Below, piece by piece: positions 25,707-35,028 of a stretch of 64,000 nt of DNA; the stretch's first letter is position 1; each line of letters begins with the position of its first letter. The notes beneath the pieces were generated by a model. It was not told where the DNA came from, did not search any database, and saw only the letters and a list, made by a program, of their open reading frames with translations. The translations under genes were made by a program, and so were the position numbers. The DNA is from Terrimonas ginsenosidimutans. Lineage in GTDB: Bacteria; Bacteroidota; Bacteroidia; Chitinophagales; Chitinophagaceae. The stretch spans positions 308,855 through 372,854 of the forward strand of contig NZ_JAKLTR010000004.1 of NCBI RefSeq assembly GCF_022012415.1, in the 5' to 3' direction.

Positions 25707-27137
25707 ATGAAATCAGTAAAAGTTTTATCATTCCTACTGGCTGCATCTGTAATAGCTGCCGGCTGTAGTAAGTTCGGAGACACAAATGTGAATCCCAATG
25801 GAGCTACAGACCCATCCACAGCAGCTTTGCTTAGCGGTGTAGAAGCGGGACTGGGCAGCTATGCCACACAGACCCGAGAAGGTTTATATTCTCAGTATTT
25901 CTCCGAAACGCAATACACAGAAGTATCCAACTACGCACTGCCCCGGCTGGATTTTGACGCCGTGTACTCAGGTGCCCTGTTCGATCTTCAAAACATCATC
26001 CGGTACAATACCGACGCAGACAAGCTGGCGCTTTCCGCAAAATTTGGTTCAGCCAATCATCAGATCGCTATCGCCAGGATCCTGAAGGCATATATATTCT
26101 GGACTATCACCGACAGATGGGGAGACGTTCCCTATTTTGAAGCACTTAAGGGTGAAGAGGAATTAACGCCCGCATACGATACGCAGGAAGCGATCTATAA
26201 AGATCTTGTGAAGGAATTGAAAGAGGCAAGCGACCAGTTTGATGGAGGATCGATTGCAACGGGAGATCTTCTCTATCGTGGTGTTGCAGCATCATGGAAA
26301 CGACTCGCTAATACGCTGCGAATGCTGATCAGTTTACGCACGTCTAAAGTATATCCCAACCCGGGCGAATGGGCTGCAACAGAATTTGCAAATGCCTATG
26401 CTGACAGCGACGGATACATCAGTGACAGCACACAAAACCTCACCTTGTTTTATCCGGGCACTGCTGCTTACAGAAACCCGTGGTATAATCTTTACCTGAC
26501 CCGCGCTGACTTCGCACAGTCAAAGGTGATGACTGATTTTATGGCAGCGTACAACGATCCAAGGCAAACTTCGTTCGGTTCATCCACTATCGGTTTTCCC
26601 TATGGATTAACCAGATTCGATGCGGTGACCTTTGGAGAGAATAATCCCACCTATTCACGTATCCACCCGTCAGCTTATCGCGCAGCGGGTGCACCGGTAG
26701 TAGTAGTTTCTTCCGCGCATGTGATGCTGGCCGTAGCAGAAGCCAGACAACGTGGCTGGATCGCCGGAGATGTTACAGAAGCCTATCAAAAGGGCATTTC
26801 TGAATCATGGAGACAATGGGGGGCAAAAGGAGACATCAATGCTTATGTCGGACAGGCGAATGTCTCACTGGCCGGAGGAAATGCATTATCCAAGATCCAT
26901 ATGCAGCAATATTTTGCATTCTACCCTAATGGAATGCAGGCATGGGCTAACTGGCGCAGGACGGGTGTTCCCGCACTGGTGCCTTCGCCCAACGCGAGCA
27001 ATCCGAGCAAACAGATCCCGAGACGTTTTACCTATGGTTCACTCGCCTACTCTGTAAATGGCGAGAACACCAATACGGCTGTTGGCAGACTAAGCGGGGG
27101 AGATACTCCGGATACAAAAGTTTGGTGGGATAAATAA
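25707..27137 (+). CDS. Second SusD/RagB-family nutrient-binding lipoprotein
   Basis: A 476-aa lipoprotein of the SusD-like_2 type: lipobox IAAGC with Cys20, then GDTNVNPNGATDPS, ARILKAYIFWTITDRWGDVPYFEAL, and the C-terminal YFAFYPNGMQAWANWRRTGVPAL that marks this subgroup. I start at the ATG at 25707 because it gives a standard signal peptide; the TTG at 25689 would add a charged extension. It forms an outer-membrane import complex with the SusC before it. A terminator hairpin follows 55 bp after the stop, so the pair forms a two-gene unit. Confidence 0.92.
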   Translation: MKSVKVLSFLLAASVIAAGCSKFGDTNVNPNGATDPSTAALLSGVEAGLGSYATQTREGLYSQYFSETQYTEVSNYALPRLDFDAVYSGALFDLQNIIRYNTDADKLALSAKFGSANHQIAIARILKAYIFWTITDRWGDVPYFEALKGEEELTPAYDTQEAIYKDLVKELKEASDQFDGGSIATGDLLYRGVAASWKRLANTLRMLISLRTSKVYPNPGEWAATEFANAYADSDGYISDSTQNLTLFYPGTAAYRNPWYNLYLTRADFAQSKVMTDFMAAYNDPRQTSFGSSTIGFPYGLTRFDAVTFGENNPTYSRIHPSAYRAAGAPVVVVSSAHVMLAVAEARQRGWIAGDVTEAYQKGISESWRQWGAKGDINAYVGQANVSLAGGNALSKIHMQQYFAFYPNGMQAWANWRRTGVPALVPSPNASNPSKQIPRRFTYGSLAYSVNGENTNTAVGRLSGGDTPDTKVWWDK

Positions 27138-27191
27138 CCAGTAACGATAAACGCCACCATCTACTGTCAGTTCAATCTCCTGGGAAAAGTA

Positions 27192-27230
27192 AAAGGCCAA
27201 CTCATTGATTTGAGTTGGCCTTTATTTATT
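27192..27230 (+). terminator. Intrinsic terminator after the second SusCD pair
   Basis: A 13-bp perfect stem, AAAGGCCAACTCA (27192-27204) with TGAGTTGGCCTTT (27211-27223), a 6-nt loop and a T-rich tail (TATTTATT). Confidence 0.9.
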
Positions 27231-27593
27231 CATTCATCCTGGCTACATCGTTAACCATCGACAATTTCTATCCTCATGATGCCGTAGGGCAACCATCATC
27301 AAAAACAACAGGCCGGCACCTTTTGACGCCGCGGCTTTACGATATCGACTGTAAATGAGCGGCCGCTGCACTCTATAATATGCTCCAATTATAGTAAAGA
27401 CACATACAATAACGTTAGATCCTCATTGGTTGATCTTATATCTTTTCATCTACAGAAAGCCTGGTTAAAATAGCATAAGAAAAGGTTTAACAAAGGATAA
27501 GAGAATGATAACAGATTTTTTTGTTTTTTTGCCGCTGAAGAAGATCAACTCTGAGCAGCCCTTAATAAGTCATTACAAAAACTTTACAGACGA
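27231..27593. other. Intergenic stretch without a recognisable gene
   Basis: Between the SusD terminator and the DUF2490 gene I see no supported reading frame on either strand. A run TTTTTTTGTTTTTTTG near 27515-27530 precedes the next gene by about 65 bp and may be part of its promoter region. Confidence 0.4.
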
Positions 27594-28331
27594 ATGAAAA
27601 AAACGCTGATCGCCTGCCTGTGTCTTCTTGTTTCTTCTTTGACGATTTCAGTTAATGCGCAACAGAACCAATTCTCAGGGTGGCTGGGCGTGTTTAACAC
27701 AATAAAACTGGGAAAGAAAACCACGCTTCTCAACGATGTTCAATTTCGAAGCACCGACGAGATCCAGCATCTTCAAACCCTGCTTATCCGTTCGGGATTG
27801 CAATACAGCATCACGAATAAACTCGGCCTGACACTGGGTTATGCATCAATCGATAACCGCCGGCAGTTATCCGGTGTAAGCGGCTACCTGATGGAGCACA
27901 GGATCTGGCAACAGCTGATCTATAACCATAAAACGGGTCCCGTGTTTATTCAACACCGTCTGCGATCTGAGCAAAGATTTATCCCTGCCGCACGGATCAA
28001 CAATAATAATGAGCTTGAAAAAGATGGCTTCGGTAATGCATACCGTCTTCGTTATTTCATACGCAATATCGTTCCGCTGAAAAAACAAACCGGCGCTTTT
28101 ACAGAAGGATTATTTGCCTCTCTTCAGAATGAGGTGTTTATCAATACCGGGAACAAATCAAATGTAAACGGAAAAACCTTTGATCAGAATCGTCTTTATA
28201 TTGCTGGCGGATATCGCATAAACAAAAAGATCGACCTTGAAGCAGGTTACATGTATCAGTATACCCAGGGAAGAAATAATACCTCGATCAACAATCATAT
28301 AGCGCAGATCGCGACCTACCTGCGGTTATGA
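27594..28331 (+). CDS. DUF2490 family outer-membrane beta-barrel protein
   Basis: A 245-aa protein with a Sec signal (residues 1-22, ending SVNAQ). The remainder is alternating beta-strand sequence (WLGVFNTIKLGKKTTLLNDVQFRS, LIRSGLQYSITNKLGLTLGYAS, HRLRSEQRF) typical of DUF2490 proteins, predicted small barrels in the outer membrane of Bacteroidota. It ends in the strand AQIATYLRL, a usual barrel C-terminus. No function is established for the family. The gene stands alone, convergent with the thioredoxin-like gene. Confidence 0.8.
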   Translation: MKKTLIACLCLLVSSLTISVNAQQNQFSGWLGVFNTIKLGKKTTLLNDVQFRSTDEIQHLQTLLIRSGLQYSITNKLGLTLGYASIDNRRQLSGVSGYLMEHRIWQQLIYNHKTGPVFIQHRLRSEQRFIPAARINNNNELEKDGFGNAYRLRYFIRNIVPLKKQTGAFTEGLFASLQNEVFINTGNKSNVNGKTFDQNRLYIAGGYRINKKIDLEAGYMYQYTQGRNNTSINNHIAQIATYLRL

Positions 28332-28523
28332 AATCCTGCAGCTAAAACACATTTTTAAACCGGAATGCGTCGGTTCCCACAGATGGTACAGATTTGCCTG
28401 TAAAAAATAAACCGGTAAAACTATACGGGCGCTAAGCAAATCTTGCGTCAGCAACCTGTTCTATATTGATGAATGTCATAAAAATCTGCTGGGACCTACA
28501 TAACCCGATACGGCAATATGAGA

Positions 28524-29465
28524 TCATGGAAGCGTGTTTGCCAGTTGCATCAACTCCTCTCTCGACACACCGCCCCTGATTATATTGCCATTTTTATCGA
28601 TCATCACACTGAATGGGATCCCGCGTTTGCTCACATCTATTTTGAATGCGGTAACCAGGGGAGAGTCAAACGCTTTAAGGTCTGACAGACTGATATAATT
28701 CAATTTATCATCACCGGTAGCTTCGATCCATTTATGCTTTTTATCGTCAAGAGAAAAAGCCACCAGCGCTATTTTGCCGTCTGCCTGGATCTGATCTGCT
28801 ACTGTTACCATGTAGCGGTTCTCAACACGGCAGGGCGCGCACCACGAAGACCAGAAATCGAGCAACAGATATTTCCCCGGAATATCTTTAAGTCTGACAT
28901 TACCACCCGATGTATCCATAAAAACGAGGTCAAGGATCGATGGATCATATGTCTGTTGGGAACTCCAGATCTTTTTCAGCCTTATCTGTTCCGCAAAGAA
29001 TCTTCCATTGGCCGTCTTTCTCATCGAATCTGGAAATGATTGAAAAAGACTATCCAACTGTTCTGGCCTGACATCCGTTAAAGCAGGTATGACCAGGTAG
29101 CGTAATGCGTAAAAATTTTCTGATGTTCTGTCATGCTCCGCCAGGAATGCATAGATGTGGTTGTTTTGCTCCCTGGTTACAACGTAAGACGAGTCTGATA
29201 GCTTCATGATCAATTCAGGGTCCTGTGCCCTTTTTTCCTGCCGGGATAAAGAATCAATCGCGTTCTTGTAATAATTGATCAACTCCGTTATCGATGAGAA
29301 AATGGGTGCAGCCGGTTTTGTTTCTTTTACCATTATTTCGCCGGCAGGAACATCTGGCGAAGCTTCCTTTGAATTGTTATTTGATCTTTCGTTTTGGCAG
29401 GCTGCCAGGAATAAAAGGCCAATTGCGAAGGCAAACAGCACGATATGGTTTCGAAGCTTTTCCAT
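28524..29465 (-). CDS. TlpA-like thioredoxin-fold lipoprotein
   Basis: A 313-aa lipoprotein (lipobox LAAC, Cys23) with a helical middle part (about 55-170) and a C-terminal TlpA/ResA-type thioredoxin domain. The redox motif WCAPC has Cys209 and Cys212, preceded by KYLLLDFWSS and followed by the cis-Pro segment RGIPFSVMIDKNG. Such proteins reduce disulfides of exported proteins or c-type cytochromes in the periplasm. Nothing nearby is a cytochrome biogenesis gene, so the target is unknown. Confidence 0.88.
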   Translation of the reverse strand: MEKLRNHIVLFAFAIGLLFLAACQNERSNNNSKEASPDVPAGEIMVKETKPAAPIFSSITELINYYKNAIDSLSRQEKRAQDPELIMKLSDSSYVVTREQNNHIYAFLAEHDRTSENFYALRYLVIPALTDVRPEQLDSLFQSFPDSMRKTANGRFFAEQIRLKKIWSSQQTYDPSILDLVFMDTSGGNVRLKDIPGKYLLLDFWSSWCAPCRVENRYMVTVADQIQADGKIALVAFSLDDKKHKWIEATGDDKLNYISLSDLKAFDSPLVTAFKIDVSKRGIPFSVMIDKNGNIIRGGVSREELMQLANTLP

Positions 29466-29762
29466 ATAGAGATAGTTGGTTTACAGTAATCAGGTAGATT
29501 TACGGGGCGTTATCCATCACCATCCGGACCGGAATAGATTCCCGATAAGCTAGAGTAAAAGGATCACTATTTCCTGGAACCAAACGCAAACAATGGTTTT
29601 TTGCGCAAAGAATGTTTGGTAGTCAGCGATATTTTCTGAGAACTCATCAGCAATTTACTTTTTGGCCATATAAAAACCTTCATTCCCCGTCATCCCCGTG
29701 AAAATTAACCCTTTAAAAGCCAAAACTTTTTCGCATTTTTGTGAATGTACAACCGGTACCGA

Positions 29763-30518
29763 ATGAAACAGGACATCTATCTTTCTTTAACGGGTAAAAA
29801 GCAGCAGGGCAAAAAGTCCTTTGCTGTGCTGATCGATCCAGATAAGGTCAATAAAGCCATCCTGGATGAACTGATCGGATTATCGGTTTCCGCAAAGGTT
29901 GATTATCTGCTGGTTGGTGGTAGCCTGGTCATCTCCAATCACCTGGATGAGTGCGTTCAGCACATCAAACAGAACTGTTCCATTCCCGTTGTTCTTTTTC
30001 CCGGCAGCCCTTCTCAGATCACCCGGCATGCGGATGCGCTGTTGTATCTGTCGCTGATCTCCGGACGCAATCCCGAACTTTTGATCGGCCAGCACGTGGT
30101 ATCGGCACCCGCCGTTCGCCAAAGCGGGTTGGAGATCATGTCCACCGGTTATATCGTCATCGATGGAGGAGCGCCAACTACCGTTTCGTATATCAGCAAT
30201 GCGGCGCCTGTGCCTGCTGATAAAAATGAAATCGCCATGTGTACCGCAATGGCGGGTGAAATGCTCGGCATGAAGCTGATCTATATGGACGCCGGTAGCG
30301 GAGCGCGCCGCGCAATTTCGGAGAGCATGATCGAAGCAGTCTCTAAAAGCATTTCTACCCCACTCATCATTGGCGGAGGGATCACTCATCCTGAAAAGGC
30401 TTACCTGAACTGTAAAGCCGGAGCCGATGTGATCGTTGTCGGAAATGCCATCGAAAAAGATGCTTCATTGATCCGTGAAATGAGTGATGCGATCCATTCC
30501 ATCACTGTAACAGCTTAG
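29763..30518 (+). CDS. Geranylgeranylglyceryl phosphate synthase family protein
   Basis: A cytoplasmic TIM-barrel prenyltransferase (251 aa) of the PcrB/GGGPS family. It would join geranylgeranyl diphosphate to glycerol 1-phosphate, the first step of archaeal-type ether lipids. Family blocks: FAVLIDPDKV, DYLLVGGSLV, VVLFPGSPSQ, STGYIVIDGGAPTTVSYIS, YMDAGSGA, and the phosphate-binding IIGGGITHPEKA and DVIVVGNAIEKD. The frame also has an ATG at 29745. I prefer 29763 because the usual N-terminus (KQDIYLSL...GKKSFAVLIDPDK) begins there and a CATTTTTG -7-like element lies at 29734-29741. Bacteroidota enzymes of this group have been crystallised; their cellular role remains unclear. Confidence 0.9.
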   Translation: MKQDIYLSLTGKKQQGKKSFAVLIDPDKVNKAILDELIGLSVSAKVDYLLVGGSLVISNHLDECVQHIKQNCSIPVVLFPGSPSQITRHADALLYLSLISGRNPELLIGQHVVSAPAVRQSGLEIMSTGYIVIDGGAPTTVSYISNAAPVPADKNEIAMCTAMAGEMLGMKLIYMDAGSGARRAISESMIEAVSKSISTPLIIGGGITHPEKAYLNCKAGADVIVVGNAIEKDASLIREMSDAIHSITVTA

Positions 30519-30534
30519 CTATCCTGTAACTGTA

Positions 30535-31821
30535 TCAATCCTCTCTCTCGAGATACCGGGGAAGCCGCAATTTCCCGGGTGTTTCAGCCGCGCTGATCAG
30601 ATCTTTTGCCGCATGTGCGATCGCTTTGACAATTACACAGAGATTTGCCAGATCCATCCGGGCCACCTCATCACAGGGCTTGTGATAGCAGGGCTCATCA
30701 TCGTCGCTCGCCATAATGGTATGAAACGGGATCCCTTTCCTGAAAAAAGGGAAATTATCACTACGGGCAAAAAGCATCTTTTCCTCATCCGGTTCCCTGA
30801 CCACCTTCAGCCCTTCTGCGGTCAGGGCCTTTTTTAAGAAAGCCGGCATTGAAGAATAGTGCTGGCCCGTAATGTAAACCCTTTTCTTGCCGTATTGCGG
30901 ATAACCAAGCATCTCTAGGTTGATCCCTGCTTTTATTTTATCCGTGGAAAGCTCCCTGGTCATCGCTGAAGAACCTCTCAAACCGATCTCCTCACCTGAA
31001 AATGCGCAAAACACCAGGGTTCTTGCATTATCATCCCTCATTGCAAAATATCTTGCAAGCATCAGCAGGGCTGTTGTACCAGACGCATTATCGTTTGCTC
31101 CATTCATGATACTATCCCGTCCTTTTTCAATCCCGATATGATCATAATGAGCGGAAAAAACGATGCATTCCGAGGGCAACGTTTTTCCTGGCAATATTCC
31201 GGCGATATTGTAGCTGACAGACCTGTAATACGCTTCCTCCGCCACCAATCGCATCGTCTGCGGAGCATCCACACCAGTGATCAGGAGCCTTGCCCCTGCA
31301 AACGTATCTGCGGGGAGACGTATCCTCTTCCAGTCCTCCTCTTTCAATGGGTTGACTGTCCACAAAAGCAGATCATCCTGCACATCCTGGTAGCGCTGCA
31401 GAATATCAGCACTGACAGAATCGATCCTTATCACCTTGAATGAGGAAAGTTCCCGTGGTTGATAAATCCCCGGAGCATTGTGAAAGTACAGGTAGTCGTC
31501 CGGGCTGACCACTCTGCCATTCCATTCAAGCCTGTCTTTCTTACTTTCAGAAGGGCCGCCATTCGGTTGAAAGGCATGAAAGAAACTACCACCCGGCAAA
31601 GGTCTCAATCCTGAATGGGCGAAGTCATTCATCACAAAACCGGCCGCCTTCAACAGATCGGGAGTCAGGTTTCCCCGGCCACGCAATGAGTCGCCGGCCA
31701 ACACTGTAATGATCTCTCTTGCCCTTTGCTCAGGAAAAGAATCTGTAACCGGTTGTTGTGCCAATAAAAAAGGCCATGCTCCTAAAAGCATGGCCAGAAG
31801 ATGTCCAATTTTTTTATGCAT
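30535..31821 (-). CDS. M28 family zinc metallopeptidase (first of tandem pair)
   Basis: A 428-aa exported peptidase (signal residues 1-21, ending FLLAQ) of the M28 aminopeptidase family with two zinc ions. Ligands and catalytic residues are visible: His225 in SAHYDHIG, Asp244 in GANDNASGT, Glu277/Glu278 in FSGEEIG, NLEMLG and the last His in CYHKPCDE. It likely removes N-terminal residues from peptides in the periplasm or outside. The adjacent gene, 15 bp upstream on the same strand, encodes a paralogue of exactly the same length, so they form an operon that arose by duplication. Confidence 0.9.
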   Translation of the reverse strand: MHKKIGHLLAMLLGAWPFLLAQQPVTDSFPEQRAREIITVLAGDSLRGRGNLTPDLLKAAGFVMNDFAHSGLRPLPGGSFFHAFQPNGGPSESKKDRLEWNGRVVSPDDYLYFHNAPGIYQPRELSSFKVIRIDSVSADILQRYQDVQDDLLLWTVNPLKEEDWKRIRLPADTFAGARLLITGVDAPQTMRLVAEEAYYRSVSYNIAGILPGKTLPSECIVFSAHYDHIGIEKGRDSIMNGANDNASGTTALLMLARYFAMRDDNARTLVFCAFSGEEIGLRGSSAMTRELSTDKIKAGINLEMLGYPQYGKKRVYITGQHYSSMPAFLKKALTAEGLKVVREPDEEKMLFARSDNFPFFRKGIPFHTIMASDDDEPCYHKPCDEVARMDLANLCVIVKAIAHAAKDLISAAETPGKLRLPRYLERED

Positions 31822-31836
31822 TACCTACATACATTG

Positions 31837-33123
31837 TTATCTCAGATCCTCTGTTTTTACCCTGCTTGGCGTGTCCTTGCCTGCAACGATGCTGCGTGCA
31901 CTTAACGCGATCGATTTGATCACCATGGCCATGTTCGCCATATCAAGTGTTTCAACATGATCACTCACTTTATGATAATGTGGTTCCACATCCATCTTGG
32001 AAGTCGAGATTGTGTGAGCAGGCACGCCTAATCTCGCCAGTGTTGCGTTATCGGAGCGATAGAACAACTGCTGCTCCGTGTACGGGTCCGGATAGAATGT
32101 GAAGCCTGTTCCTTCCAGGTTCTTTTGAAGTATTGTGCCCATATCCGTTTTATCATATCCTGTAATATAGGCTGAGTTCTTTCCCCACTTGCTTTCAGTT
32201 CCGATCATCTCCAGGTTGAACATCGCCACTACTTTAGCCGGATCGAATTGTTTGGAGAAATAAGTTGAACCATACATTCCCACTTCTTCCCCGGTGAACG
32301 CTGCGAACACGATCGTACGCTCATTATTCTTCAATTCCTTGTAATACTTTGCCAGTAACATTACACCCGTAGTGCCGGCTGCATCATCGTTTGCGCCATT
32401 GTAGATCGAATCGCCATTTACAGGTTTGCCAATACCGATATGATCATAGTGACCAGAAAAAATCACATACTCATCTTTTTTACTTTTTCCAGGCAAAACA
32501 CCTACTACATTCGCCAGCGGTTGTTCGGTAAGTTCAAATTTTGCTTCGATCAGGAAATCGGAAGCAGGTTTTGAATCCAGGATCAGAACGATATTATTTT
32601 CTTTTTTGAATGCGGCTCTCCTCAGCGAAGACGACACACGCGTAAAGATATTTGCAAAGCTGGGATCAATGTAAATGATCATGTTTTTTCCTGACTGTAC
32701 CAGCTTCGGATATTCAACATTAAAGTTTGCACCAGCGGCGATGCTTCCAACTTCATAACCGGAAGCAGGGGTTACCTTTACTTCTGCCTGTGTAGTTGAA
32801 ACCGCCACGTTCTTTGCATCGATCGGTTTGCCATCCAATGTCGCTGATAAACTTGTCTGTTTTGTTCCGATAAGCGCAAACTTCTGGAGATAAGAACCGC
32901 TACCCTTCCAGGTCTCAAGGCCTGCAGCTTTAAATTCCGCAGCGATAAAATCTGCCGCTTTATCTATCTCCGGAGAAAAAGTCCGGCGACCTCTCATTTC
33001 ATCAGATGCCAGCACGCGCTCAATACGCTCTGCTTCTTTTGCATTAATGATCTTATCAATATTCTGCGAAAAAGAAACAGTTGCTACAGTCAGCAACACC
33101 GAGCTAAAAACGATTTTCCTCAT
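31837..33123 (-). CDS. M28 family zinc metallopeptidase (second of tandem pair)
   Basis: A 428-aa exported M28 peptidase (signal residues 1-19, ending VSFS). Metal-site residues: His225 in SGHYDHIG, Asp246 in GANDDAAGT, Glu279/Glu280 in FTGEEVG, NLEMIG and His in PHYHKVSDH. The N-terminal half (residues 85-200) differs most from the paralogue and may set substrate choice. Upstream gene of the tandem pair. Both lack extra secretion or binding domains. Confidence 0.92.
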   Translation of the reverse strand: MRKIVFSSVLLTVATVSFSQNIDKIINAKEAERIERVLASDEMRGRRTFSPEIDKAADFIAAEFKAAGLETWKGSGSYLQKFALIGTKQTSLSATLDGKPIDAKNVAVSTTQAEVKVTPASGYEVGSIAAGANFNVEYPKLVQSGKNMIIYIDPSFANIFTRVSSSLRRAAFKKENNIVLILDSKPASDFLIEAKFELTEQPLANVVGVLPGKSKKDEYVIFSGHYDHIGIGKPVNGDSIYNGANDDAAGTTGVMLLAKYYKELKNNERTIVFAAFTGEEVGMYGSTYFSKQFDPAKVVAMFNLEMIGTESKWGKNSAYITGYDKTDMGTILQKNLEGTGFTFYPDPYTEQQLFYRSDNATLARLGVPAHTISTSKMDVEPHYHKVSDHVETLDMANMAMVIKSIALSARSIVAGKDTPSRVKTEDLR

Positions 33124-33183
33124 TATGTATAATTAGAAATTTACAATATTAAGCCCTCATGAAGCAGGAACTTATTTTAATTC

Positions 33184-33204
33184 TACTTTCGATTTTTTAC
33201 TTTC
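33184..33204 (-). repeat. Three degenerate 7-bp words directly after the LytTR gene stop
   Basis: On the minus strand, GAAAGTA, AAAAATC and GAAAGTA follow the TAA stop (33205-33207) without any gap. This is the same kind of AAAGTA word seen behind clpX and the IPT/TIG gene, here without an inverted partner. Confidence 0.45.
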
Positions 33205-33933
33205 TTAAAGGCTCATCATTTCCTTGAACTTAACCGTTTGACGGCGGCTTACTTCTATCTTCTCCCCTCCTTTCAGTTCAAGCAGTAACCCTCCATTAAA
33301 GTAAGGTTCGATCTTTTCGATCAACCGGAGGTTCACAATATGCTTTCTGTTAGCGCGGAAGAAGAATTTTTCATCCAGTCTTTCTTCCAGTGCGTTCAGA
33401 GATTTCAGGATAAGCGGTTTGTTAGGGCCGAAGAAAACCTTCGCGTAGTTTCCCACGCTTTCAAAAAGCCTGATCTCACTCAGCTTCACAAACCAGCAGC
33501 GCTCCCCATCTTTTACAAAAACCTGGTCATGCTCACCGAGAATACTATTGTTTACAAACTCGCCGTTCACTTTCACTTCCTTTGCTTCGGCTGCATGCAG
33601 CTTATGGATAGCGTCAGCAAGGCGTTTTGGTTCAACAGGCTTAAGCAGGTAATCAAGGGCGTTTACTTCGAATGCTTTAAGAGCAAACTCGTCATACGCT
33701 GTAGTGAAAATGACCTGAGGGGCACGTTCCAGTTGCGCCAGCATGTCAAACCCGGTTTTACCTGGCATCTGGATATCAAGGAAGATCAGATCAGGTTGAA
33801 GACTGTCAATTTTAGCGATGCCCTCTTCCGCATTCGCGGCTTCGTCTATCACTTCTATTTCTGGAAATTCCTGTAACAGTTTTTTAAGTTCAGTCCTTGC
33901 CAGGCGTTCATCATCGATAATAATAGCTCGCAT
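33205..33933 (-). CDS. LytTR-type response regulator
   Basis: A 242-aa response regulator: receiver domain (1-120) with acidic pocket DDE at 7-9, phospho-acceptor Asp53 in LIFLDIQMPG and Lys in YLLKPVEP. A C-terminal LytTR DNA-binding domain (about 140-240) carries GERCWFVKLSEIRLFESVGNYAKVFF and FFRANRKHIVNLRLIEKIEP. It is transcribed 10 bp after the LytS-like kinase gene, its certain partner. In Bacteroidota such pairs regulate unknown surface or stress genes; no target is evident here. Confidence 0.93.
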   Translation of the reverse strand: MRAIIIDDERLARTELKKLLQEFPEIEVIDEAANAEEGIAKIDSLQPDLIFLDIQMPGKTGFDMLAQLERAPQVIFTTAYDEFALKAFEVNALDYLLKPVEPKRLADAIHKLHAAEAKEVKVNGEFVNNSILGEHDQVFVKDGERCWFVKLSEIRLFESVGNYAKVFFGPNKPLILKSLNALEERLDEKFFFRANRKHIVNLRLIEKIEPYFNGGLLLELKGGEKIEVSRRQTVKFKEMMSL

Positions 33934-33943
33934 GTGATTTTTT

Positions 33944-35014
33944 TTAATGATCGGCTGTGAATGGGATCAACACCCTTGCTTCCACAAGTTCAGGTGTTGC
34001 CTGTCTGATTTCAAATTTAGCTTTATTTCCGTACAAAAGATTTAACCGGTTAGTGGTGCTGGACAAGCCAAAACCACTGCCGTTCACCTGGCTGTTCAAC
34101 AAGCCGGTATTCTGCACAGATAACTCATGGAAGTTGTTTTTCAATACGGAGATCACTCTCACTACTCCTCCTTTTATCTGTTTGCTGATGCCGTGCTTGA
34201 TCGCGTTCTCCACCAGTGTCTGCAGCATCATCGGAGGTACTGGAAGATCAAGCGTATCCTCATCCACTTCGTATTCAATTTTCAGACGGTCTTCAAAACG
34301 CATATTCTCCAGCGCGAGATAATCTTTTACAATATCCAGTTCTTTTTCCATCGGAGCCTGTTCAGATTTATCAGACTGCATGCTGCTCCGCAGGATATTG
34401 CTCAGCTCAGTAATTGCACGTCTAGCCCGCTCAGGATTTTCATCTACCAGTGCACGTATGCTGTTGAGGGAGTTAAAAATAAAATGAGGATTGATATGCG
34501 CTTTGATCGTCTTTAATTCAAGTTCTTTTACAAGCGATTCCAGCCTTAAAGTATCCAGTTGCTGTTTACGGCTTTTCGTCACATAGTGATAAATGAAATA
34601 GATCAGGTTCCAGATGACGATATTGATAAAAAAGTAGAACGCACCGCTCAGGATCAGCAGCAACGGGCGGTCTACGAAGTTCTTCTCGCCATCATTCAGC
34701 AGTCCGAGGCTTTCGCATGCCTGCATATAAAGGGTGGCGGTGATCAGGGAAAAAGCTATGGAGATGAAAAAGAACTGGGCAACTTGCTTCTCGATCGTTT
34801 TCTGCAGGGTATTCAGCTGAATGATGACCGCCCGCATCAGATGGGTGAACACTATACCCAGCAAAACAAAAATGCCAAGGCGGGTCAATACAAGCCGCCG
34901 CGACTCCGCATCACCCATTTTCTCAAAAAAGATGGCAAAGAATACATTGATGGCAGCAAAGGAGCCCCAACCAATCACCTGAAACAGCCAGTATAAAGAG
35001 TTACCTATCCGCAT
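33944..35014 (-). CDS. LytS/YehU-type sensor histidine kinase
   Basis: A 356-aa inner-membrane kinase: four membrane helices (about 8-145), a short coiled-coil (145-170), a His_kinase domain with the likely phosphorylated His177 in HINPHFIFNSLNSI, and an ATP-binding domain (PPMMLQTLVENAIKHG, GSGFGLSSTTNRL). It partners the LytTR regulator downstream. A TAGATTTG -7 element lies 5 bp before the ATG, implying an extremely short leader. The membrane domain is nearly repeated by the neighbouring 177-aa gene. Confidence 0.93.
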   Translation of the reverse strand: MRIGNSLYWLFQVIGWGSFAAINVFFAIFFEKMGDAESRRLVLTRLGIFVLLGIVFTHLMRAVIIQLNTLQKTIEKQVAQFFFISIAFSLITATLYMQACESLGLLNDGEKNFVDRPLLLILSGAFYFFINIVIWNLIYFIYHYVTKSRKQQLDTLRLESLVKELELKTIKAHINPHFIFNSLNSIRALVDENPERARRAITELSNILRSSMQSDKSEQAPMEKELDIVKDYLALENMRFEDRLKIEYEVDEDTLDLPVPPMMLQTLVENAIKHGISKQIKGGVVRVISVLKNNFHELSVQNTGLLNSQVNGSGFGLSSTTNRLNLLYGNKAKFEIRQATPELVEARVLIPFTADH

Positions 35015-35019
35015 AAATT

Positions 35020-35027
35020 CAAATCTA
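35020..35027 (-). promoter_or_regulatory. -7 element (TAGATTTG) of the histidine kinase gene
   Basis: A perfect TAnnTTTG match on the minus strand, 5 bp before the kinase ATG. Transcription would start at or next to the start codon. The same octamer sits 5 bp before the start of the truncated paralogue. Confidence 0.5.
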
Positions 35028-35028
35028 A

